Assembly: GCA_028293405.1 (NCBI GenBank)
Contig: JAQGOW010000454.1
Span: forward strand, 1-12,877
DNA: 12,877 bases
Origin: Verrucomicrobiales bacterium
Lineage (GTDB): Bacteria; Verrucomicrobiota; Verrucomicrobiia; Limisphaerales; Palsa-1400
Reading direction: 5' to 3'
Shown: positions 6,923-12,877 of the stretch, one piece after another
Layout: each line of letters begins with the position of its first letter
Position numbering within the stretch: position 1 is the stretch's first letter
Notes under the pieces: generated by a model
Database searches by the model: none
What the model was told of the DNA's origin: nothing
What the model saw: the letters and a program-made list of their open reading frames with translations, nothing else
Translations under genes and position numbers: made by a program

Positions 6923-8578
6923 TTAACGGCCAGCGGCGCGGTAGGCGTCTTGAACGATGGTGCGACCCAGGTCCAGTCGGACTTTGATTTGCTTCAAGTA
7001 ATTGCTTTGAATGGTGGTTGCTGCGGCCAATTGTTCTGGCGTCAAAACGTTGGCCACTTGCTGCAGTTCGGTATGGCCGCGCTCGACGTATTGTTGATAG
7101 ATCGCATCCAATTCCGCTTGGGACCTGAACAAATCCAAATCATCTAATAGGATTTCAGGCTTGGCCGAGAGCAGCATTTTGACCTTTTCCATTTGGTCCT
7201 GATTGAGAGCAAGAGTGCCAAGTTCACGATTGAGGCTGTCGATTGATGTATCAATCGTCAGGCTGCGTCGAAATTGGTCGTATTCGGCAGAACCGGCATC
7301 TCCGAGGAGCGCTTTGATTTGCGCGTCCATCTGCTGTCGGGCAGTGTCGCGCGCTTCAAGGGCGGCCGCCGGTTCGATATCCCCGCGCACGATTGACGCC
7401 ATGAGCTCCTTCTTTTTGGTCTCGTTTTCGGTGATCGCCGAATAAAGTTTTTCAGTGTCGTCTTTCGACAGGTTCATCCGTTGAACGAACGGCGCGAATT
7501 TGCTTTTAAGCTTGTCCTGAAGGTTTAAGCGATCGAGTTCATTTTGGCTCGGGTTGCTCAATATGCCGGCAATGGCTCCGGAATTTACGTTGGACGCATT
7601 CTGTTTCGCCTGCTGCAATCTGCGGACCTCGCCGCGCAAGCTCAGTAGTTCGGATGGAAGTTTACCGGCACTAAGGCGGTCGTTCTGTTGATATGCCACC
7701 GCCAACCGGTTAGTAGCTTCATCGCGCTCTTGTTGTAATTGTTGGACTTGTTTGAGCAGGGGCGCTTGCTGTTGTTGAAGCTGCTGAAGTTGTTCGCGTG
7801 ATTGCGAAGCCTGGTGACTTTCGTAAAAACTGGTTCCCACGGCGGCAACTAGTGCAGTTGCGATCAAGGTTTTTTGTAGTGTTGTCATCGTGAGCAGTTT
7901 GAAAAGGGTGGCTGTCGTGGTCGTGGTGGCTCCGCCTGCGAGGGACGCGCTGATGAGTGTCGTTGCCAAACCGGCAGGCGCGACTTGGATGGCGTTGGCT
8001 GAAAGTGTGAGCGAAAGCGCTCCGGCGGCAGTGGTGATTCCACGGCGCGCCAGCAGGCCCCGAAGTTTTTCGACGGCGCGCTCGACTCTTTTCCGCGCGG
8101 TATCTTCGCTGACCCCGAGTTTGTCACCGATGTTGGCCAGCGGTTGATTCTCGAAAAATCGCAGGAGGATGGCGTCGCGGTCGTGTACCTTCAGTTCGTG
8201 CATTGCGGCGTCCAGCACGGGGCGCAGCTTTTCCCACTCGAGATCAGGTGAACATTTGTCCAGCAATTCGCGCATGAGATGGGATTCCTGTTCACGCGCA
8301 AATTGGCGGCGCTGCGTGCGGACAGCTTTGGCGGCGGCAAAGTGTGTGCTGGTGTAAAGCCAACCCGCGAGAGCGGAGCGGCGCGCGAGCGACGTAGCTT
8401 TACGCGCGAGATCTGTGAAAACGGTTTGCGTTACGTCTTGCGCGAGGTGGGTGTCGCCGTTGGTTTGCCGCAAGGCCGCGGAATAGACGAGGTTGAGATG
8501 ACGGCGAAGGAGTTCCGCAAAGGCATCTTCGTCGTGGGTATCCACGAACCGGCGGAGAAGTTCGCTATCATCGCTCAT
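6923..8578 (-). CDS. Membrane-anchored ECF-type sigma factor with helical C-terminal domain
   Basis: I place the start at the ATG at 8578 (MSDDSELL), giving 551 aa; an upstream in-frame ATG at 8617 would add 13 unlikely residues, and the ECF N-terminus aligns with MSDD. A TATAAC box lies 6 bp before this ATG. Residues 4-95 are sigma2 (AFAELLRRHLNLVYSAALR, DVTQTVFTDLARKA) and 120-180 are sigma4 (HDRDAILLRFFENQPLANIG, LGVSEDTARKRVERAVEKLR). Then come an Ala/Leu-rich stretch (LSLTLSANAIQVAPAGL), a Thr-rich linker, one likely transmembrane helix near 233-251, a Gln-rich coiled coil at about 255-305, and a helical domain at about 345-551 with LSKDD, LNQDQ and LTPEQ repeats that recalls LTXXQ/CpxP-like periplasmic domains. 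The sigma part would be cytoplasmic and the rest extracytoplasmic, so it may act as a one-protein sensor and transcription factor. No anti-sigma gene is adjacent. ECF factors with such extensions are known in Verrucomicrobiota and Planctomycetota but are poorly studied. Confidence 0.88.
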   Translation of the reverse strand: MSDDSELLRRFVDTHDEDAFAELLRRHLNLVYSAALRQTNGDTHLAQDVTQTVFTDLARKATSLARRSALAGWLYTSTHFAAAKAVRTQRRQFAREQESHLMRELLDKCSPDLEWEKLRPVLDAAMHELKVHDRDAILLRFFENQPLANIGDKLGVSEDTARKRVERAVEKLRGLLARRGITTAAGALSLTLSANAIQVAPAGLATTLISASLAGGATTTTTATLFKLLTMTTLQKTLIATALVAAVGTSFYESHQASQSREQLQQLQQQQAPLLKQVQQLQQERDEATNRLAVAYQQNDRLSAGKLPSELLSLRGEVRRLQQAKQNASNVNSGAIAGILSNPSQNELDRLNLQDKLKSKFAPFVQRMNLSKDDTEKLYSAITENETKKKELMASIVRGDIEPAAALEARDTARQQMDAQIKALLGDAGSAEYDQFRRSLTIDTSIDSLNRELGTLALNQDQMEKVKMLLSAKPEILLDDLDLFRSQAELDAIYQQYVERGHTELQQVANVLTPEQLAAATTIQSNYLKQIKVRLDLGRTIVQDAYRAAGR

Positions 8579-8665
8579 TTCATTGTTATAGCACCCGCCG
8601 ATTCGTAAACCGGACAAAAACTATGCGACTTTGCGAACTGTGGGGCTGACCTTATTTCTAACCGC

Positions 8666-9868
8666 TTAAGAGCCGTACTTTGAAGCTTTGTCTTTGGTGA
8701 CGACGAGGACGGTTTTTTGTTTGGGGTAACGGATGAGGACGAGGTTTTCGTTGCGAAACTTTTTGCGGGTTGGGTCCCACCATTCTGGCGTGTTGGTTTG
8801 CAAAGCGCTTTCGAAGGCAGCGACCCATTCTGCACCGTTCATGACTTTGTCTGGACCGAACTTTACAGATCCGCCGGCGATCTCTTTATCAATCAGATAG
8901 CGCCAGCCGGAAACTTCCATACATTGGTTTAGCAGTCCGTTTATGGAGCAGCCAGTAACCGGGCTGATAGGGAAAGTGTAGTTAAGGGGGTGGCCGTAGC
9001 TGTTGGTCATGTATTGCATCGCTGCCGGATCGCCCGTTGGATAGGTGGTCGCGTGAAAACCGGCAGGGTCGAAGTTGGCTGGTTTAAGTTTTTGAACGGT
9101 GATGGTAGCCGCGCCGGTGAGTGCTAATACGCCAATACAAACGGCGGCCGTAGTTTTTAGTTTTGTCCAAGCCATAAGTTTGATTGTTGTTTTTGCGAGT
9201 GTTGCGGTGGTGGTGCTGGCAGTCGCGCCTTGGATGGCAGTCGGTGTGATGGACAACGACAAGCCAAGCGGTGCGGCTTTGGCGGAGTTGGCGGTTATCA
9301 CGCCGATGAGTGCGACGGAAGACAAGGTTGCGCCACGTTTGTTGAAATGGGCGCGGAGTTTTTCGACTGCGCGCGAGATGCGCTTTTGAGCTGCATCGGT
9401 GGAAATGCCGAGCGCATTGCCGACCTGGTCGAGTGATTGTTTGCGGTAGAAACGCAAGACGACGGCGTTGCGGTCGAGCTCGTTGAGTTGAGCGACGGCT
9501 TCGTCGAGCATCGGTGCAACTTGGGTCCATGCGCTGTCATCTGAGTCGTTGAGGAGAGATTGCATGTGCGCCTGGTGTTCGCGGTGTTGACGGCGGAATT
9601 CGGATTTCAATGCGTTGCGCGCAACGAAATGGGTGGTGCGACAAAGCCAGCCCGCGAGAGCAGGGTGGCGGATGAGGGTGGGGGCTTTTTCAGCGAGGAT
9701 CGTGAACACAGCCTGGGTGACGTCCTCAGCGGTGTGGGGATTGCGAACCTGGCGCAAGGCTGCGGAGTAAACGAGCGCGATGTAACGTTCGACCAATTCG
9801 GAGAACGCTTGTTCGGAGTGGTGGCTCGCATACTTGGCGAGCAACTCCGGATCGTTTAATTCGCTCAT
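8666..9868 (-). CDS. Membrane-anchored ECF-type sigma factor with short C-terminal domain
   Basis: The 400-aa protein shares the front half of its downstream neighbour. Residues 4-95 are sigma2 (AFSELVERYIALVYSAALR, DVTQAVFTILAEKA, ALAGWLCRTTHFVARNAL), and 120-175 are sigma4 (LDRNAVVLRFYRKQSLDQVG, LGISTDAAQKRISRAVEKLR). A hydrophobic stretch ending in ANSAKAAP (about 183-200) and a Thr-rich linker lead to a likely transmembrane helix at about 237-257 (TTAAVCIGVLALTGAATITV). The remaining 140 residues should be extracytoplasmic. Residues 305-392 (LLNQCMEVSGWRYLIDKEI ... FESALQT ... LVLIRYPKQKTVLVVTKD) have a beta-alpha-beta-beta-alpha-beta look and weakly resemble the secretin/TonB short N-terminal (STN) domain; this is tentative. 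The gene begins 61 bp downstream of the DUF5069 stop and ends 87 bp before the next sigma gene starts. No anti-sigma factor is adjacent. Sigma identity is firm; topology and the C-terminal assignment are inferred. Confidence 0.88.
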   Translation of the reverse strand: MSELNDPELLAKYASHHSEQAFSELVERYIALVYSAALRQVRNPHTAEDVTQAVFTILAEKAPTLIRHPALAGWLCRTTHFVARNALKSEFRRQHREHQAHMQSLLNDSDDSAWTQVAPMLDEAVAQLNELDRNAVVLRFYRKQSLDQVGNALGISTDAAQKRISRAVEKLRAHFNKRGATLSSVALIGVITANSAKAAPLGLSLSITPTAIQGATASTTTATLAKTTIKLMAWTKLKTTAAVCIGVLALTGAATITVQKLKPANFDPAGFHATTYPTGDPAAMQYMTNSYGHPLNYTFPISPVTGCSINGLLNQCMEVSGWRYLIDKEIAGGSVKFGPDKVMNGAEWVAAFESALQTNTPEWWDPTRKKFRNENLVLIRYPKQKTVLVVTKDKASKYGS

Positions 9869-9929
9869 TACCTATAATTGTCCGCGAGCGAACAAAACCG
9901 ACAGGAATTTTGTCGTTAGCCTATGGGCG

Positions 9930-10418
9930 CTAAAGGACACCTTCTTCAACGTCGTAAACGTCGAAGAAGAATTTCACTTTGCTCGGTGGATGGCAGAATT
10001 GTGGAATGTAGGTTTCGAAATATTCCTGCACCTGGTCGGGTAATTCAGAGAGACGCAGGCAACGCATTTCGTTGTTCCATTTAATTATCGTCTTCGGATC
10101 TTTTTGCGTCGCGTTGGCTCTAAGCCATTGGTCGACTTGTTGATCTGTTGCGCCCGTGGCGACGAACTCGCGGAACTTCATGGCGTCGAGGCCCGTGAAT
10201 TTCCAGAAGAACGCGCCGAGGCCGCACGGGAAGAAATTGTATTCGCCGTTAATACCGAGGATGTCTGCGCGGGCTTTATCGACCATGCGCGCCGCGATTA
10301 CCAAGCCGCCGAGAGTTTCGCGTGGGCTGCGAGGTGGAGTGCGACGAAGGTCGCGTGCAAGTTGTTCGACTTTTTGCCGGTTTGAAGTTGTCGGTGGTTC
10401 GAGAGTTTGTGTTGGCAT
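9930..10418 (-). CDS. DUF5069 domain protein
   Basis: The protein is 162 aa from the ATG at 10418 (MPTQTLEPP); an in-frame ATG at 10436 would add MRLWWR. A GGAG lies only one base before the chosen ATG, which is too close to be a good ribosome site, so the start is uncertain. The family signature is present: DLRRTPPRSPRETLGGLVIA (residues 23-42), then ARMVDKARADILGINGEYNF, an aromatic central part (FFWKFTGLDAMKFREFV), and the DQQVDQWLR and IIKWNNEMR segments typical of DUF5069. The domain is short, soluble and of unknown function, and is common in Verrucomicrobiota and Planctomycetota. It has no signal peptide or membrane segment. The gene lies 81 bp downstream of the flavoprotein gene and 61 bp upstream of the sigma factor gene, all on the same strand. 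Confidence 0.85.
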   Translation of the reverse strand: MPTQTLEPPTTSNRQKVEQLARDLRRTPPRSPRETLGGLVIAARMVDKARADILGINGEYNFFPCGLGAFFWKFTGLDAMKFREFVATGATDQQVDQWLRANATQKDPKTIIKWNNEMRCLRLSELPDQVQEYFETYIPQFCHPPSKVKFFFDVYDVEEGVL

Positions 10419-10499
10419 TCTCCACCATAAACGCATTCACGAAAGCGCGGCATTCAGGATTATGCGCGTATTGAGGTCGGCTTCTACATTACTGCGTGG

Positions 10500-12194
10500 T
10501 CACTGTGGCTGCAGCTTTGTCAGCTTCACGGGTTCGGTCCAAAGTTTTGGAGCGTTCCCGTCTCGAGCGATGTAGATGTTTTTCAACCAATTGACGTTGT
10601 CGATTTTTTCGAAGTCGGTGCGGAAGTGCGCGCCGCGGCTCTCTTCGCGCGCCAAGGCGCTGCGGGCGACCAACTCGGAAGCCAAAAGCATGTTGCGCAT
10701 GTCCAGACATTGTTGCCAGGTGAGGTTGAATTCGCGATTGCCGGGGACGCCGACGTTTTCGTTGCGCTCGCTCAAGACGCGGATTTCTTCGATGGCTTGG
10801 GTGAGGTCTGGGCAGTTGCGGACGATGCCGACTTTTTCCCACGTCGTTTTGCCGAGAGCATCGCGCAAGGGCCATGGGCTTTCGCCTTTTCGGCAGAGAA
10901 ATTTTTCGGCTTCGGCAATTGCGTGCGCGACTTGATCACGTTGCGGTTCGACGAGGTCGGACTCTTTGACCCAGTCAGAAACGGCATCGCCGACGCGAGC
11001 GCCGTAAACGGTGGATTCAGCGACACCGTTGCCACCGAGTCGATTTGCGCCATGCACGCCGCTGGAATCTTCGCCGGCAGCGTATAGGCCCGTGAGGTTT
11101 GTGATGCCGTCGCGGTTGATGCTGACGCCGCACATGTTGAAGTGGGCGGTGGGACAAACTTCGACGCGTTCGCGCGCGAGATCGTAGCCGATGCGCAAAC
11201 AGCGATCGCGCATGCCGACGAAATTCTTTTCCACGAACTCGGCGCCGAGATGGGTGACATCGATGAAGACTGCGCCGTTTTCGGTGCCGCGTCCGGCCAT
11301 GATTTCCATGTAGCCGGCGCGTGAAACACGATCGCGCGTCGAACGCTCTTTTTTCTCGGGATCGTAGCGTTCCATGTAACGCTCGCCTTTGCCGTTGAAC
11401 AAATGAGCACCTGCGCCGCGAAGGCCTTCTTCGAGCAGCGCGCCATTCAAGCGCGATCCGGGGACGACAAGACCAGTGGGATGGAATTGGACCATTTCCA
11501 TGTCCATGAGATGTGCGCCGGCGCGATAGGCCATCGCGGGGCCGTCCGAGCTTTTTTCCTGTGCGCACGCGGCGCGCTGATACATGAGCGGGCCGGCGCC
11601 GGTGCAGAGAATGGTGGCCTTGGCTTTAACGACGACGTATTCGCCGCTTTGAATGTCGAGCAGCAGCGCGCCAATGACGCGTTTGCCGTCGGGTGAGGTC
11701 AAAAGTTCCAATCCGCGTGTGTATTGCAAACAGGGGATGCCCGCGGCCATTACCTGGTCGCGCAGCCGAGACATGATTTCGATGCCGGTCAAATCGCCGA
11801 CGTGAACGGTCCGATCGAAACTTTGTCCCGCAAAAGCTTTTTGGTGAATTTGTCCATCAGCCGCGCGATCGAACAAGCAACCGATGCGATTTTCCAATTC
11901 GCGCACGACTTTGGGCGCGTCCTGCACCAGATGCCACGCGAGATCCTGGTCGTTGAGGTAACCGCCGCCTTTGACGGTGTCTTCGAAGTGAGCTTCGACG
12001 GAGTCTTTCGGATTGAGCGCGACGTTGTAACCGCCTTGGACCATGCGTGTGCAACCGCTTTTGCCGAGCATGCCCTTCGAGACCAACAAAATATTTTGCT
12101 GCGGATCGCGCCAATGCGCATGTAACGCGGCCATGAGACCGGCACCGCCGGTGCCAAGAATGAGGATGTCGGTCGAAATCGTTTGGGCGGTCAT
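10500..12194 (-). CDS. FAD flavoprotein of the succinate dehydrogenase/fumarate reductase A family
   Basis: The 564-aa protein has an N-terminal dinucleotide fold (LGTGGAG at 13-19) for FAD and the family's dicarboxylate site: H238 in QFHPTG, E256 and R259 in EEGLRGAG, R287 in STRDRVSRA, H351 in TAHFNMCG and R385 in HGANRLGGNG. These correspond to the substrate and proton-transfer residues of E. coli SdhA, so it should oxidise succinate or reduce fumarate, or act on a related acid such as aspartate. The histidine that binds FAD covalently in SdhA/FrdA is replaced by Cys48 (KSGCTRMVQGG), so FAD is probably non-covalent. The GGYNVALNPKDS and GGYLNDQDLAWHL segments recall TfrA-type (thiol:fumarate reductase) and archaeal-type flavoproteins more than NadB. 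No iron-sulfur or membrane-anchor subunit gene is adjacent, and the upstream gene is divergent. No signal peptide is seen. L-aspartate oxidase remains an alternative. Confidence 0.88.
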   Translation of the reverse strand: MTAQTISTDILILGTGGAGLMAALHAHWRDPQQNILLVSKGMLGKSGCTRMVQGGYNVALNPKDSVEAHFEDTVKGGGYLNDQDLAWHLVQDAPKVVRELENRIGCLFDRAADGQIHQKAFAGQSFDRTVHVGDLTGIEIMSRLRDQVMAAGIPCLQYTRGLELLTSPDGKRVIGALLLDIQSGEYVVVKAKATILCTGAGPLMYQRAACAQEKSSDGPAMAYRAGAHLMDMEMVQFHPTGLVVPGSRLNGALLEEGLRGAGAHLFNGKGERYMERYDPEKKERSTRDRVSRAGYMEIMAGRGTENGAVFIDVTHLGAEFVEKNFVGMRDRCLRIGYDLARERVEVCPTAHFNMCGVSINRDGITNLTGLYAAGEDSSGVHGANRLGGNGVAESTVYGARVGDAVSDWVKESDLVEPQRDQVAHAIAEAEKFLCRKGESPWPLRDALGKTTWEKVGIVRNCPDLTQAIEEIRVLSERNENVGVPGNREFNLTWQQCLDMRNMLLASELVARSALAREESRGAHFRTDFEKIDNVNWLKNIYIARDGNAPKLWTEPVKLTKLQPQ

Positions 12195-12205
12195 ATTGAA
12201 CTGGG

Positions 12206-12227
12206 CGCTTCAGGTTACGAAGAAGCG
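12206..12227. promoter_or_regulatory. Inverted repeat in the flavoprotein-Dabb divergent spacer
   Basis: CGCTTC and GAAGCG form a perfect 6-bp inverted repeat around a 10-bp loop, starting 12 bp upstream of the flavoprotein ATG. It may be a hairpin in the flavoprotein leader or a regulator site; no family of regulator can be named from it. Confidence 0.25.
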
Positions 12228-12231
12228 GGAG

Positions 12232-12262
12232 AAGATAGAAGTGAGAAGTTACAAGATAGAAG
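12232..12262. repeat. Direct repeat AAGATAGAAG, two copies at 21-bp period
   Basis: AAGATAGAAG occurs at 12232-12241 and 12253-12262. The 21-bp period puts both copies on the same face of the helix, as tandem activator sites often are. It lies in the spacer between divergent genes, about 40-60 bp from the flavoprotein start and 50-80 bp from the Dabb start. The surrounding sequence is purine-rich on this strand, so chance repetition is possible. Confidence 0.3.
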
Positions 12263-12312
12263 AGGCGCATTTTTTGGTTTCAACGTTGAGCAAATCGTTT
12301 AGCTTTCGCGCC

Positions 12313-12615
12313 ATGTTTTCGCACGTTGTAATTTTTTGGACGGACCCGAACAACCCAAACGCCGCCGATGAACTCATCGCCGGTATGGAAAAATATTTGC
12401 GGCCGATTCCCGGCGCGTTACAGATGCACGTCGGCAATATGGTGACGAGCCCGCGGCCGGTCGTCGAACAATCGTATCAAGTCGCACTGAACCTGATTTT
12501 TGCGAACAAGAAGGCGCAGGACGATTATCAGGTGCACCCGATGCACGTCGAATTCGTCACTGGCGTGTTCAAGAAGACCTGCCAGCGCGTGGTGGTTTAC
12601 GATTTCGAAGGTTAA
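12313..12615 (+). CDS. Dabb (stress-responsive A/B barrel) domain protein
   Basis: The 100-aa protein is a single Dabb domain, a dimeric ferredoxin-like alpha/beta barrel. The start is the ATG at 12313 (MFSHVVIFW), since the family begins at this strand; an in-frame upstream ATG at 12043 would run back through the flavoprotein gene and is rejected. Family marks are HVVIFW at the start, the central IPGALQMHVGN with H39, the YQVALNLIF strand, DYQVHPMHVEFV with H75 and H78, and the closing strand VVVYDF. Members are small soluble proteins; some are plant stress proteins and a few are cyclases or decarboxylases, but most bacterial ones lack a known role. It is transcribed divergently from the flavoprotein gene across a 118-bp spacer and is followed by a weak hairpin. 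Confidence 0.9.
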   Translation: MFSHVVIFWTDPNNPNAADELIAGMEKYLRPIPGALQMHVGNMVTSPRPVVEQSYQVALNLIFANKKAQDDYQVHPMHVEFVTGVFKKTCQRVVVYDFEG

Positions 12616-12620
12616 CGATA

Positions 12621-12653
12621 GGAGAGGGCAGGGGTAGGAGTTCGTGCCCCTCC
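12621..12653 (+). terminator. Possible hairpin after the Dabb gene
   Basis: GGAGAGGGCA and TGCCCCTCC can pair over nine base pairs with one bulged A and a 14-base loop, starting 5 bp after the Dabb stop codon. There is no run of T after the stem, so it would be at best an imperfect or Rho-assisted terminator. Confidence 0.3.
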
Positions 12654-12713
12654 AGCGCGCACCTTTGATTCTACTTGGCATTCCTGCTGATTGTTTTACA
12701 ACATGCGGCAGGC

Positions 12714-12877
12714 ATGAATACGGTTACGTCCCTCAAGACACTCAAAGCAAACGTCGCACCTCTCGTTGAAGCAGCCCTTGCGGAATCCGGCGGCCTTTTG
12801 CGCCTGGCTCCATGTTGGGTGCCTCGCTCTTTTCTTCAACCCGGCAAGCGTCTCAAGCTGCACCCCGATGACCTTTA
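12714..12877 (+). CDS. Mannose-6-phosphate isomerase-like protein, N-terminal part only
   Basis: The frame opens at ATG 12714 (MNTVTSLKTLK), with GGCAGG a few bases upstream as a weak ribosome site, and stays open to the end of the window (54 complete codons). An ATG at 12703 is stopped after four codons. The distinctive part is LLRLAPCWVPRSFLQPGKRL followed by KLHPDDL. I recall this RLAPxWVPRSFLxPGxRLKLHPDDLY pattern from the N-termini of proteins annotated as type I mannose-6-phosphate isomerase-like (cupin fold) in Planctomycetota and Verrucomicrobiota. The metal-binding residues expected further along are outside the window, so neither fold nor activity can be confirmed here. The gene is real on the basis of this motif; the function is moderate confidence. 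It follows the Dabb gene by 98 bp on the same strand. Confidence 0.55.
   Translation, partial: MNTVTSLKTLKANVAPLVEAALAESGGLLRLAPCWVPRSFLQPGKRLKLHPDDL

Noticed and set aside
7720..7810. Low-complexity CTG/TTG-rich tract as a possible microsatellite or repeat element
   Set aside because: It is the Gln-rich coiled-coil coding segment of the long sigma factor read on the opposite strand, not an independent repeat.
8579..8617. 13-residue upstream extension of the long sigma factor
   Set aside because: MSGLRIGGCYNNE has no counterpart in the paralogue (which begins MSELNDPEL, matching MSDDSELL), and a TATAAC box falls inside the extension.
9869..9929. TATAAT on the + strand at 9873-9878 as a promoter
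   Set aside because: No + strand gene lies downstream (the next genes are all on the - strand) and no -35 partner was seen. It is probably chance in an AT-rich spacer. The reverse-strand reading is only a partial match to a -10 box for the sigma gene.
10772..11568. Two long - strand frames of 224 and 183 codons within the flavoprotein gene
   Set aside because: Both are out-of-frame readings of a gene whose FAD and active-site motifs are all in one frame. Their translations are low-complexity Arg, Ser or Ala rich.
12043..12312. 90-residue N-terminal extension of the Dabb gene from an upstream ATG
   Set aside because: It would run antisense through the start of the flavoprotein gene, and the Dabb family begins at MFSHVV (ATG 12313).

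Overview
The window looks like chromosomal DNA of a free-living member of the Verrucomicrobiota, most likely the Pedosphaera/Limisphaerales side of the phylum. This is inferred from protein family resemblance recalled from memory, not from a search. The main pointers are the long C-terminal module of the first protein (GSYNGLF ... SGYGYG ... ADGTPFSQTVPLSKDG ... GWLSF), the 'SLSWP ... FYRLRAN' C-terminal module of the NHL-repeat protein, and two ECF sigma factors with long C-terminal extensions beyond a membrane segment. No rRNA, tRNA, CRISPR array, insertion sequence or phage gene was seen.

Left part (1-6246, + strand): four co-directional genes encoding exported or membrane proteins. They are a Kelch-repeat multidomain surface protein (5' end outside the window), a secreted GH20 beta-N-acetylhexosaminidase, an NHL-repeat beta-propeller protein whose start overlaps the GH20 stop, and a small multi-pass membrane protein. 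The GH20 and NHL genes are almost certainly co-transcribed. Together they suggest a cell-surface module for handling GlcNAc-containing glycans.

Middle part (6269-12194, - strand): six genes all read leftwards with gaps of about 58-87 bp or an overlap. In transcription order they are a succinate dehydrogenase/fumarate reductase-type flavoprotein, a DUF5069 protein, two ECF sigma factors with membrane segments and different putative extracytoplasmic domains, and a DUF433/DUF5615 toxin-antitoxin-like pair (ATGA overlap). The two tandem sigma factors are the most unusual content: each carries sigma2 and sigma4, a hydrophobic Ala/Thr-rich linker, a transmembrane helix and a distinct C-terminal domain, and no anti-sigma gene lies between or beside them.

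Right part (12313-12877, + strand): a Dabb (stress-responsive A/B barrel) protein divergent from the flavoprotein, then the 5' end of a gene resembling a type I mannose-6-phosphate isomerase-like protein that runs off the window. The 118-bp divergent spacer (12195-12312) holds a short inverted repeat and a direct repeat with 21-bp period. No other gap longer than 120 bp lacks a gene.
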